In this document: piece by piece, positions 41,292 to 50,800 of the stretch
How positions within the stretch are numbered: the first letter of the stretch is position 1
How the letters are laid out: every line of letters begins with the position of its first letter
Source: Pseudoflavonifractor_A sp022772585
Lineage (GTDB): Bacteria; Bacillota; Clostridia; Oscillospirales; Oscillospiraceae
NCBI RefSeq assembly: GCF_052065415.1
Contig: NZ_JBQHUB010000005.1
Coordinates: forward strand, 62,001-126,000
Reading direction: 5' to 3'
Length of the DNA: 64,000 bases
The notes under the pieces: generated by a model
The model's input: the letters and a program-made list of their open reading frames with translations, nothing else
What the model was told of the DNA's origin: nothing
The model's database searches: none
Made by a program: the position numbers and the translations under genes

Positions 41292-43003
41292 TCGTGACCA
41301 ACAGCAACCTTGTCTTGGCAGACTGTCCTCAGATGATGGAGGAATCTACTATAAAGCAGTCTGACAAAATTACCGCGCTGTATTGCCGCCTGTCCCGTGA
41401 CGATGAATCACAGGGCGACAGTAACAGCATTGTGAATCAAAAAGCCTATCTCAGCCGATATGCAAAGGAACACAGCTTCCGCAATACGGAGTTCTTTGTG
41501 GATGACGGTTACACAGGCGCAAACTTTCAAAGACCGGATTGGCAGCGCATGATGGCGCTGGTGGAAGAAGGGAAGATCGGCACGGTCATCACGAAGGACA
41601 TGAGCCGCATCGGTCGAAATTATCTGGAAGTGGGGATGTATACCGAGATCACATTCCCACAGAATAACGTGCGGTTCATTGCCATCAACAGCGGTGTGGA
41701 CAGCGCTAACCAGCAAGACAATGAGTTCGTCCCGTTCGTCAATATTATCAACGAATACTACGTTCGGGACGGCAGCAAGAAAGTGCGTACCTCGCTCCGG
41801 CTCAAGGGAGAATCCGGCGAACACCTGACGACAATTCCGCCGTATGGCTACGTCAAAGACCCGGATAATTCAGAGCATTGGCTCGTCGATCCGGAAGCGG
41901 CGCAGGTGGTCAAGCGCATCTTTTCCCTCTGCATGGACGGGAACGGTCCGACGCAGATTGCCCGGATGCTGAAAGAGGATCATGTGTTGACGCCTACCGT
42001 TTATCAGGACAGGCAAAAACGAAAAGTCCGCTGCGCTTTGCCTGACAATCCTTACAACTGGAACGGCAGCACCGTTGCCGCAATTCTGGAACGGATGGAG
42101 TATTGCGGGCATACCGTGAACTTCAAAACGCACCGGCAGTCCTACAAAATCAAGAAGACCATCGAGAATCCACCGGAGCAATGGAAGATATTCCGCAACA
42201 CCCACGCAGCCATTGTGGATGAGGACACCTTTCAGCGGGTACAGGAGCTGCGCCGCAACAAACGCAGACCGGCAAGAACGGGCAAGAGCAACCTCTTTTC
42301 CGGCGTTGCCTACTGTGCCGATTGCGGGGAAAAAATGTACTACTGCACCTCGCGGAACTTTGAAGAACGACAGGATCATTTCGTCTGCTCTACCTCTCGC
42401 AAGAAGGGAAAAGACGTGTGCGGAACGCACTTCATCCGTGCGGTTGTTCTGGAAAAGGGCGTGCTGAAATTTCTGCAAATCCTGCTTTGGTATATCTCCG
42501 ATTGTGAGGATCTGTTCCGCGATAAGCTGGGTGCAAAGCGCAAGGAGGACTTCAAGAAAGAACTCGCCGCAAAGCGCAGACAGCTCACGCAGGCACAGCG
42601 CAGGATGGAAGAACTTGACCGTTTGTTCAAACGGCTCTATGAGGACAATATCTCCGGCAAAATCAATGATAGCCGATTTGAAAAGCTGTCCGCCGACTAT
42701 GAAAATGAGCAAACAGAGCTGACGGAGAAAATGCAGCTTTTGGAACAGGAGATTGCCCAGCAGGAGGAAGAAGCCGACAGCATTGAGCAGTTCATCCTCC
42801 GGGCGAAGAAATATCCCAACTTGCAGGAACTGACGCCCGCTGTGCTGCATGATCTTGTGAACAGGGTCTATGTTTCCGCACCGGATAAGAGCAGCGGGCA
42901 GCGAGTGCAGGATGTGCATATCAGCCTTGCCTGCATTGGTTTCCTGCCGGAGAGCATCATTGCCGAAATGATCACCCACGCATCAAAAAGCAGAACAGCG
43001 TGA
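41288..43003 (+). CDS. Large serine recombinase (TnpX family)
   Basis: Site-specific recombinase that excises and inserts the element. The 571 residues contain the resolvase catalytic domain (nucleophile Ser36 in YCRLSRDDE; SRIGRNYLEVG; DDGYTGANFQRP), the recombinase domain (PPYGYVKDP...GPTQIARMLKEDHVLTP), a zinc ribbon (VAYCADCGEKMYYC...FVCSTSRKKGKDVCGTHFI), a long coiled coil (about 415-500) and a C-terminal DUF4368-like tail. GTG start overlapping the tnpW stop; a second GTG two codons later is equally placed. The protein looks intact, so the element may still move. Confidence 0.93.
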   Translation: MIVTNSNLVLADCPQMMEESTIKQSDKITALYCRLSRDDESQGDSNSIVNQKAYLSRYAKEHSFRNTEFFVDDGYTGANFQRPDWQRMMALVEEGKIGTVITKDMSRIGRNYLEVGMYTEITFPQNNVRFIAINSGVDSANQQDNEFVPFVNIINEYYVRDGSKKVRTSLRLKGESGEHLTTIPPYGYVKDPDNSEHWLVDPEAAQVVKRIFSLCMDGNGPTQIARMLKEDHVLTPTVYQDRQKRKVRCALPDNPYNWNGSTVAAILERMEYCGHTVNFKTHRQSYKIKKTIENPPEQWKIFRNTHAAIVDEDTFQRVQELRRNKRRPARTGKSNLFSGVAYCADCGEKMYYCTSRNFEERQDHFVCSTSRKKGKDVCGTHFIRAVVLEKGVLKFLQILLWYISDCEDLFRDKLGAKRKEDFKKELAAKRRQLTQAQRRMEELDRLFKRLYEDNISGKINDSRFEKLSADYENEQTELTEKMQLLEQEIAQQEEEADSIEQFILRAKKYPNLQELTPAVLHDLVNRVYVSAPDKSSGQRVQDVHISLACIGFLPESIIAEMITHASKSRTA

Positions 43004-43025
43004 CTTCCGCCACGCTGTTCTCTCT
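42992..43025 (+). terminator. Hairpin at the recombinase stop codon
   Basis: AGAACAGCGTG/CACGCTGTTCT (11 bp) around 8 nt, followed by CTCTAACCTT; the stop codon lies in the stem-loop. T tract weak. Confidence 0.6.
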
Positions 43026-43033
43026 AACCTTAT

Positions 43034-43073
43034 AAACCTGTCTTATGCGCTGCTACCCTGGGGCGGCGTTTTG
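43034..43073. repeat. Right terminal inverted repeat of the transposon
   Basis: Its complement starts CAAAACGCCGCCCC and continues GTAGCAGCGCATAAGACAGG, matching the left end. It lies 36 bp before the ftsK stop. Confidence 0.85.
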
Positions 43074-43108
43074 TTCTATCCGGAAGCAGCTTTGTTTTTC
43101 CCGCTTAT

Positions 43109-45952
43109 TCAACTGTCCAGATCAAAGGGCGGCACGTCCCGGCTCTGGGGAATGGCGTCTCCCTCGAACTCCAGCTCCTCGGGCACGCCCTCGTCACAGA
43201 TAGGCATATCGTCCGGCAGGGCGGACATGGACTGGCGGTACTGCATCTCCTGCCACTGGGCCTTGGTGATCAGGACCTGTCGGGGCTTGGAGCCCTCGAA
43301 GGGGCCCACCACGCCCTTCTCCTCCATCTGGTCCACCAGACGGGCGGCCCGGGAGTAGCCCAGCTTCAGCCGCCGCTGGAGCATGGAGACGCTGGCCATG
43401 CCGGTCTCCACCACCACCTCGATGGCGTTGGGCAGCAGCTCGTCGTAATCGCCGGCGTCGCTCTCGGCGGGCTCGCTGCTGCCCTTGTTCCCCTTGTCCT
43501 TGGCGGCGGCGTGCTGCTCAATCTCGTGGAGGACTTCCTCGTCATACTCGGCGGTGCCGCTGCGCTTGACGAACTCCACCACCCGGCTCACCTCGTCGTC
43601 GGAGATGAAGCAGCCCTGCACCCGCTGGGGCTTGCCCGAGCCTAGGGGGAAGTAGAGCATGTCGCCCCGGCCCACCAGCTTCTCGGCGCCGGTGGTGTCC
43701 AGGATGATGCGGGAATCCAGGGAGGACTGCACCGCGAAGGCGATGCGGCTGGGGATATTGGCCTTCATCAGGCCGGTGATCACGTCGGCGGAGGGCCGCT
43801 GGGTGGCGATGATCAGGTGCATCCCGGCGGCGCGGCCCATCTGGGCCACCCGACAGATGGACTCCTCCACCTCCTTGGCGGCCACCAGCATCAGGTCGGC
43901 CAGCTCGTCGATGACCACCACCACCGAGGGCATCTTCTTCATCTCCCCGGTGCGCTCGGCCAGGGCGTTGTAGGCCTTCAGATCCCGGACCCCTACTTCG
44001 GAGAAGGCGCGGTAGCGCTTCATCATCTCGGTCACTGCCCACTGCAGGGCTCCGGCCGCCTTCTTGGGGTCGGTAACCACAGGGATGAGCAGGTGGGGGA
44101 TGCCGTTGTAGATGCCCAGCTCCACCATCTTGGGATCCACCATGATGAGGCGGACCTCCTCCGGCGTGGCCTTATAGAGCAGGGAAATGATGAGGGAGTT
44201 GGTGCACACCGATTTGCCCGAGCCGGTGGTGCCGGCGATGAGCAGATGGGGCAGCTTGCCGATGTTGCACACCACGCAGCGGTTGCTGATGTCCTTGCCC
44301 ACGGCGAAGGAGACTTTGGAGGGGTTGTCCCGGAACTCCCGGGAGTCAATCACGTCCCGGATGCCCACCGGGGCCACCAGCTTGTTGGGGACCTCGATGC
44401 CCACCATGGAGATCTTGTCCGGGATGGGGGCGATGCGCACGCCGGTGGCGCCCAGGGCCAGGGCGATGTCATCGGTCAGGTTGGTCAGCTTGTTCATCCG
44501 CACGCCCTGGGCCAGCTCCAGCTCGTACCGGGTCACCGAGGGGCCCCGCACCGCGTCCACGATGGCGGCGTCGATACCGAAGGAGCGGATGGTGTCAGCC
44601 AGGCGGGCCTGGTTGGCCTGGAGCTCCCCGGCCATGTCGCTGGCGGACACGCCGCCGCTGCGCTTCAAAAGGTCAATGGGCGGATACTGATAGACAGGCC
44701 CGGCGGGCTCCTCCATACTCTTTTCAATGTCCCGGCCCACCTCGGCGGCGGCCTGGGCCGTCTCCTCCGCCCGGGCCTTTTTGGATACGGCTGGCTCCCG
44801 CTGGATCTCAGGCATGGGCGGCAGGTTCTCCCGGGCCGCCGGTGCAGACTCGGCCGCCGCCGTCTCCGCCGCGCCCGGGCGCTGGTACTGCCCGAAGGGC
44901 GGCTTGTCCGGCTCGTTGGAGGAAACGCTCTCTGTCTCCGCGGTATTCTCCGCCGGAACGGCCGGCCCTGCCGCCGGGACGCTCTCCTCCGGATGGGCGG
45001 GTTCCGGCTTGGTGATCACCGGTACGTTGGGCTCCGGCGGCTTCACATCGCTGCCTCCGGTGAGCACCTCGTCCGGTGCGGGCACCGCCGCCCTGCGGTT
45101 AAAGAACTTCTCCTTCTTCTTTCCGAAGAGGGGATTGGGAGCGGATTCCCGCCCCACCAGCGGTCCTTCGTCCACCGGGATGTCGATGGCCGCCCGGCGG
45201 CTCTTGCCCCGGGCGGCAACAGCGGCCCCAGCGCTCTCCTGCGGCGCCTCCCGGCCCCGGCGGGGAGCGCGCTCCGGCTCCTCCGGTTCTTCATACTCCT
45301 CGTACTCCGGACGGCTGCGGATGAAGTCCACCACGTCGGCCAATGTCACATTGGCAGCCCCCATGGCCAGCACCGCCATGGCCAGCACGAAGATCACCCC
45401 TGCGCCGATGGGACTGAAGGCTGCCGACAGGCCCAGGGCCAGCACGCCGCCCAGTACGCCGCCGCTCTTCACGCTCTGTCCCTCAGTCCAGAGCTGTTTG
45501 ATCAATTCCGCCGTCCAGGCGTACTCTCCCCGGGCCAGCAGGACGTGGAGCATCCCGCCCAGCAGCACCGGCAGAAGCAGGGCGCAGCACACCCGCAGCG
45601 CCACCGGGCGGCCCCGGTGGAAGGCCAGGATGAAGGCGGCAGCCAGCAGCATGGGCGGCAGCAGATAAAAGCCATAGCCCATCAGGCCCTTTGCCAGGCC
45701 GCAGAACCAGTCGTTGAAAAAGCCCTTGTTCTGGACGCAGCCCAGCACCGCAAATACCGCCAGCAGCAGGCAGACCAGCGCCCCCACGCCCCGGCGGACA
45801 GGCTTGGGCTGCGGGGCCTTCTTCCGCCCATTCCCGCCGGAACGGCTGCCCTGGGTGATCTTGCTCCGGCTGCCGCTGCCGCTCTTTTTGGCGCCGGAGC
45901 CGGAGGAGGCGGTCCGTTTCCCGCCTGTGGTCTTCTTTTGTGCAGTGGCCAT
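43109..45952 (-). CDS. ftsK: DNA translocase FtsK/SpoIIIE
   Basis: Membrane-anchored ATPase that pumps chromosome DNA through the septum at division or sporulation. The 947 residues have a basic Gly/Ser-rich N-terminus, four membrane helices (about 55-190), a long Pro/Glu-rich linker, the motor domain with Walker A AGTTGSGKSVCTN and the pair VVVIDELADLM, and a C-terminal winged-helix gamma domain (RLKLGYSRAARLVDQMEEKGVVG). AAAGGATGAG precedes the ATG. Its 3' end was reached by the transposon, which separates it from any original terminator. Co-oriented with uppP and tepA, as spoIIIE and tepA are in Bacillus. Confidence 0.96.
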   Translation of the reverse strand: MATAQKKTTGGKRTASSGSGAKKSGSGSRSKITQGSRSGGNGRKKAPQPKPVRRGVGALVCLLLAVFAVLGCVQNKGFFNDWFCGLAKGLMGYGFYLLPPMLLAAAFILAFHRGRPVALRVCCALLLPVLLGGMLHVLLARGEYAWTAELIKQLWTEGQSVKSGGVLGGVLALGLSAAFSPIGAGVIFVLAMAVLAMGAANVTLADVVDFIRSRPEYEEYEEPEEPERAPRRGREAPQESAGAAVAARGKSRRAAIDIPVDEGPLVGRESAPNPLFGKKKEKFFNRRAAVPAPDEVLTGGSDVKPPEPNVPVITKPEPAHPEESVPAAGPAVPAENTAETESVSSNEPDKPPFGQYQRPGAAETAAAESAPAARENLPPMPEIQREPAVSKKARAEETAQAAAEVGRDIEKSMEEPAGPVYQYPPIDLLKRSGGVSASDMAGELQANQARLADTIRSFGIDAAIVDAVRGPSVTRYELELAQGVRMNKLTNLTDDIALALGATGVRIAPIPDKISMVGIEVPNKLVAPVGIRDVIDSREFRDNPSKVSFAVGKDISNRCVVCNIGKLPHLLIAGTTGSGKSVCTNSLIISLLYKATPEEVRLIMVDPKMVELGIYNGIPHLLIPVVTDPKKAAGALQWAVTEMMKRYRAFSEVGVRDLKAYNALAERTGEMKKMPSVVVVIDELADLMLVAAKEVEESICRVAQMGRAAGMHLIIATQRPSADVITGLMKANIPSRIAFAVQSSLDSRIILDTTGAEKLVGRGDMLYFPLGSGKPQRVQGCFISDDEVSRVVEFVKRSGTAEYDEEVLHEIEQHAAAKDKGNKGSSEPAESDAGDYDELLPNAIEVVVETGMASVSMLQRRLKLGYSRAARLVDQMEEKGVVGPFEGSKPRQVLITKAQWQEMQYRQSMSALPDDMPICDEGVPEELEFEGDAIPQSRDVPPFDLDS

Positions 45953-46032
45953 GGGATCTCATCCTTTCTGAACAAGCAAGGCATGGACGAACCATGCCTC
46001 GCTCAACGGTTATTGCTTTGGAACAGGCTCTT

Positions 46033-46887
46033 TTACCGGGTGATCAGCGGTACGATGATCCCGGCGATCAGGGAGCCGAGGCCCACCACCCAGCAGTAGT
46101 AGGCGAACATGCCGAATTTGCCCTTGTCCGACAGGGTGTTGACCAGGCGGATGGCAAAGTAGCCCACCACGGCGGAAACTGCGACGCCCACCAGATAAAC
46201 GGGGATCTGGCCGGGGTCGGCCCCCTCGGCAATGGCATCCCCCACCTTCAGGATATTGGCGCCCAGAACGGCGGGCAGGGACATGAGGAAGGAGAAGCGG
46301 ACGGCAAACTTCCGGTCAAAGCCCCGCAGCATACCGGTGGAGATGGTGATGCCTGAGCGGGAGATGCCCGGGATGGTGCCGATGGCCTGAGCCGCGCCCA
46401 CCACCAGCGCATCCACTACGGTGGCATTTTTAGCGTTCTTCCGGCCCCGGGCCATCCGGTCGGAGAAGAAAAGCAGGCAGCCGGTGGCCAGCAGTGCGAT
46501 GGACACCGAAACGCTGCTGGAAAAGACCTTCTCCATCCAGTCGTTGATGGGCACGATGAGGAACAGGGGCAGGGTGGCCACTACGATGAGCATCACCAGC
46601 CGCCGGGCGGGCGGCGGCGTGCCCCTGTCCCGCTCCCCCGGCTTTACCAGGGAGCGGATCCACCGGAAGAACTCCACGATCATCTCCAGTACGTCTTTCC
46701 AGTAGTAGATGCACACCGAGACCAGCGTGCCCAGGTGGAGCAGCACCGTGAAGAGCATGTGGTTGGCTTCCACGTTTTCTATGCCGAAGAAGGTCTGGAA
46801 CAGGACCAGATGGCCCGAGCTGGAGATGGGCAGAAATTCCGCGACGCCCTGGATGACGCCCATCAGGATGGATTGGATGTAGCTCAA
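46033..46887 (-). CDS. uppP: Undecaprenyl-diphosphatase (UppP/BacA)
   Basis: Recycles undecaprenyl pyrophosphate for cell-wall synthesis and confers bacitracin tolerance. The 284-residue membrane protein starts SYIQSILMGVIQGVAEFLPISSSGHL (split motif EFLPISSSGH) and has the second active-site motif PGISRSGITIS near 175. The start codon is TTG, preceded by GGAGGGAA at seven bases. It lies between ftsK and tepA, same strand; a terminator separates it from tepA. Confidence 0.95.
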   Translation of the reverse strand: MSYIQSILMGVIQGVAEFLPISSSGHLVLFQTFFGIENVEANHMLFTVLLHLGTLVSVCIYYWKDVLEMIVEFFRWIRSLVKPGERDRGTPPPARRLVMLIVVATLPLFLIVPINDWMEKVFSSSVSVSIALLATGCLLFFSDRMARGRKNAKNATVVDALVVGAAQAIGTIPGISRSGITISTGMLRGFDRKFAVRFSFLMSLPAVLGANILKVGDAIAEGADPGQIPVYLVGVAVSAVVGYFAIRLVNTLSDKGKFGMFAYYCWVVGLGSLIAGIIVPLITR

Positions 46888-47032
46888 TGTATTCCCTCCG
46901 TTCGATGAATAAGGCCGTCCGCCTGCAAAGCCCGATTCTCTGTAATATTATTCCATTTCTATTTTGAGACATATATAAAATATGATAGCACACTTCAAAC
47001 AATATTTCCATGCTTTTCTTTCGATTATGTCA

Positions 47033-47065
47033 ACAAAAAGGGACGGGGTCTCCCCCGTCCCTTTT
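47033..47065 (-). terminator. Intrinsic terminator after tepA
   Basis: Minus strand: AAAAGGGACGGGG, GAGA, CCCCGTCCCTTTT, T-rich end. Confidence 0.92.
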
Positions 47066-47067
47066 GA

Positions 47068-47766
47068 TCAGCCCGGCTGCGTCTGCTGCTCCCGGCGCTT
47101 CTCGATCATTCTGTGCAGGCATTCCAGCGCGTCGGACAGGCCGCCGATCCGGTCGATGAGCCCGATGGCCACCGCCTCCTCCCCATAGATGACGCTGCCC
47201 ACGTCGGCGGCCAGCTCCCCGGTCTGCAGCATCAGCCGGGTAAAGGTCTCCCGCTCCACCGAGCTGTTGCGGGTGACGAACTGTAAAATGCGCTCCTGAA
47301 TGCGGGTAAAATAGTGGAAAGTCTGGGACACGCCGATGACCGTCCCCGACAGACGCACCGGGTGGATGGTCATGGCCGCCGACGGCGCGATGAAGGAGAC
47401 CTTGGCCGACACCGCCAGGGGCACACCGATGGAGTGCCCGCCCCCCAGCACCAGGGAGACGGTGGGCTTCTTCATGCCCGAGATCAGCTCCGAGATGGCA
47501 AGGCCCGCCTCGATGTCGCCCCCCACGGTGTTGAGCAGCACCAGCAGGCCGTCCACATCGTCGCTCTCCTCCACCGCCGCCAGCAGCGGGATGACGTGCT
47601 CGTACTTGGTGGTCTTGACGGCGGCGTCCAGCGCCTGATGGCCCTCGATCTGGCCCACGATGGTCAGGGTGTGGATGGTGCCCCACCGGGTACGGATCAG
47701 GGCTGAGCCCAGCTCCTGAATGTCGCTGCGCTGCTCCTCGGGCAGCTCCTGTCGGTCTTTTTCCAT
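47068..47766 (-). CDS. tepA: ClpP-like protease of the TepA/YmfB family
   Basis: The 232-residue protein has the ClpP/crotonase fold: LLVLLNTVGGDIEAGLAI, the catalytic Ser in LGGGHSIGVPLAVSA, and a His in MTIHPVRLSG. In Bacillus TepA lies beside spoIIIE and helps clear signal peptides after secretion. I start it at MEKDRQELP (47,766) because GGGAGG precedes that ATG; an earlier in-frame ATG eight codons upstream overlaps the ribosome site. Followed by a strong terminator, then uppP and ftsK. Confidence 0.88.
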   Translation of the reverse strand: MEKDRQELPEEQRSDIQELGSALIRTRWGTIHTLTIVGQIEGHQALDAAVKTTKYEHVIPLLAAVEESDDVDGLLVLLNTVGGDIEAGLAISELISGMKKPTVSLVLGGGHSIGVPLAVSAKVSFIAPSAAMTIHPVRLSGTVIGVSQTFHYFTRIQERILQFVTRNSSVERETFTRLMLQTGELAADVGSVIYGEEAVAIGLIDRIGGLSDALECLHRMIEKRREQQTQPG

Positions 47767-47856
47767 GGCTTTTCCTCCCTCAAACGGCATTGAGGGCAGT
47801 TTTTCCCTTTTCCCGGGTTTTATACCCCGGGCCGGGATCCTAAGGAACGGCCCGGC

Positions 47857-50800
47857 TTATACGGTCTCTTCCGCTTCCGGCCCGCCGTGTTTCTCCAAAC
47901 CCCGCCAGAAGTCCTCCCCCTTCACGGTGGAGAGGTAGCGCCGCCGGTCGCCGGGGCGGCCCTCCTCAAAGTGGCAGGCGGCGGCATAATCGCACCACTG
48001 GCAGGCGTTGTGGTCCGGCCCCCGCCAGAAGGGGTCGGCGGCGATGTTGCCGGCGGCCAGCTCCTGGCCGATCTCCCGGAGGACGGCGCCGATGTGCCGC
48101 TCCAGCCTGCCCAGCCGCTCCGCCGTGACCAGGGCGTCCCCGGTGACGGCCCCCGTCCGGCTGGACACCCGCACCGGCAAAAAGCGGATGCCCGCTTCCC
48201 CCGGATGCTCCATGGCGGCGAGCACCTGGGGATCGTCCAGCACCAGCCCCTTCCGCTTGAGCTCGCTGTCCACCGAGCGGCGGCGCTCCGCCTCGGTCAT
48301 GCCCCGGCTGCCCACCACGATGGCGTCCCGGGCCGGCAGGTAGAGCACGCCGGAGGGGACGATCTCCTTCCCGCCGAAGCGCTCCTTCCCCTCCTCCTTC
48401 AACGTGAAAAGGTAGAGCAGCATCTGCAAGCCCATGCCGTTCCACACGTCGGTCAGGTCAAAGGATTTCCGCCCGGTCTTGTAGTCGATGACCCGCAGGT
48501 AGAGCTTTCCGTCCTCCACCCAGCCGTCCACCCGGTCCACGAAGCCCGAGATGCTCACCGTGACGCCGTCCACGGTAAGCTGTACCGGCGGCAGGTCCTT
48601 GTTGCTGCCGAAGCCCAGCTCAAAGGCGATGGGCTGGAAGTCGGAGCTCTGCAGCTCCTTCACCACGTTGTCCACCACCGCGTATACCGACCTGAGCAGC
48701 CGGGAGAAGAGATAGCGGAACCGGGGCGTCTCATGCTCCAGCCCTCCCAGCTCCTCCTTCACGTAGCGGTCCACCGTTTCCCGGGTCAGGCGGCGGAGCT
48801 TGTCCCGCTCCAGCTCCCTGGGCACGGGGACAGTCCCCTCCTCCGTCAGCGTCCGCAGCACGTGCTCCAGCACATAGTGGACAAAGGTGCCGTACTCGGG
48901 GGCGTGGAACCCCGCGGCCTCCCGGGCTTTGGCCTTCAGGCCGTACTGCATGAAGTAGGAGAAGTGGCAGGACTTGTACTTGTCCATCCGGGAGGCCGAC
49001 ATGGGCACCCGGCGGCCGTACAGGGCCTCCACCGCAGCCGGGGACAGGCTGCCCCGCTCCAGGGCGGCCGAGCGCTCCATCCGTTCCACCAGTGGTGCGT
49101 ACTCCGGAAGCTCCCGCAGGGCGGAACACACCTCAGGGAAGCGGCCCGCCCGCTCCAGGGCCGGACGTGGGGCGGCCAGGCGGAAAGTCCCGCCGGTCTC
49201 CTCCTCCCCCGTCACCCCCAGCGCCGGGAAGAGGGCGCGCAGCTTCCCCACCAGAAAGGCGGGGCGGCGCTCCTCTCCTTCCGGCCCGGCGGCGGCCCAG
49301 CTCACCGACAGGTGCTCCGACGGCAGGGCCAGGGTCTCGTAGACGATGGTCATCTCCCGGTACAGCTTGTCCGACAGGCTGGGGGCCAGCTCCAGGCCAT
49401 AGGAGGCCAGCAGGCTCCGGTCGTCATCGTTCAGAAGGCCCGGGGCGGGGGCGGCCCGGGGGATGGCGCTGTCGTCCGCCCCCAGCAAAAACAGCGCCCG
49501 GCAGGACTTGTGGGCCAGGCGGGGCATCTCCCCGGCGCTCACCCGGTCCAGGGACACCGGGATGCTCCCCACGCTGTACTGGGAGAGCATCAGCGTGAAC
49601 AGCCGGGCGAACTCCTCCCCCTCCATGGGCATGCCGTCCAGGGTGCGGGCGCACTGCTCCATGGCGTCGCACAGGATATCCCAGAGCTGGCGGTACTCCT
49701 CGGCCAGCACATCCTCCCCCCGCTGCCGCAGGGCTTCCTCCCGCTCCCGCAGGCGCTGGGGCAGACCGATATCCTCCAGGAACTGCCACAGGGCGGCCGT
49801 ATAGCCCCGGCCGGTCCTGTCCCCGCAGGCGCGCAGGCGCTCCAGCGGCCCGGTCACTTTGCGCCGCAGGGTGTTGAGCTCCTCCAGAAGAGCCTCGTCC
49901 GCTTCGGTCCAGGCAAGGCCATAGCCCTGGGGATGCATGGTCCAGTCCGCTTTGCCCGTCCACTTGCTCCCCTTGATGTCCCATTTCAGGACGTAGTTTT
50001 CCAGCTTGTCCCGCTCCCCGTCGGTCAGGCCGGTCAGGCCGGTCTTGAGATAGCGGAACACATCCTCATACCGGTATCCTCCCGCCACGGTGTCCAGGGC
50101 GGCGGTGATGAGGGCGAGCACCGGCTTTTGCAGGATATCGCTCATCTGTCCCAGAAAGACCGGCACGCCGTACCGGGGGAAAACAGTCTCGATCAGGGGG
50201 CCGTAGGTCTCCATGGACCGGGCCGAGACGGCGATGTCCCGGAACCTCAGTCCCTCCTCCCGCACCAGACGCAGGATCTCCGCCGCCGCCCACTCCACCT
50301 CGGAATAGGGGGACGACGCCCGGAAGAGGGAGATCCCCTCTCCATCAGCCTGCGCACTTTGGGGCGCGGCCGCGAACAGCTCCCGCTCCACCGCCGCCAG
50401 GGCGGGCCGCCGGTGCCGGCTGGTGACAGTGCGGATCTCGGTCTCCGCCGGTATCCCCACCTCCCCGGCCAGGCGCAGCAGCTGCCGGGCCGTGCGGCGG
50501 GCGGGAGAAAAAATCCCGCTCCCTCCCTCGGTCTCCTCCAGGTGGTCGCAGGTCAGGGCCACCGTCACCGAGCGGGCCTGCTTCAGCAGAGCCCGGATCA
50601 CCGAGCGCTCCTGGGGGGTGAAATCAGTAAAGCCGTCCAGATAGAAGTCCATGCCCCGGGCCCAGCCGCTGCCCTCCAGGGCGGTGACCAGCCGGGTGAG
50701 CCGGTCCCGGGGGTCGGCCCCCTGCCGGGCGGTCAGGGCCTCGTAAGCGCCGAAGATCAGGGAGATGTCCCGCAGCTTGTCCCCTTCTCCCCCGCCGGTC

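Larger units (their letters stand above)
37886..43073. mobile_element. Tn4451-like transposon (~5.2 kb) with TnpX-type recombinase
   Basis: Bounded by ~40-bp imperfect inverted repeats whose outermost ten bases, CAAAACGCCG, are identical. The right end encodes a large serine recombinase and a TnpW-like protein, as in Tn4451/Tn4453 elements; the left part carries two co-translated genes of unknown function. Base composition (about 45-50 percent GC by eye) is clearly below the flanking genes. It fills the gap between the converging nitroreductase and ftsK genes. No resistance or mobilisation (tnpZ) gene is present. The 37,928-38,589 stretch holds only a terminator and possible decayed sequence. 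Confidence 0.85.
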
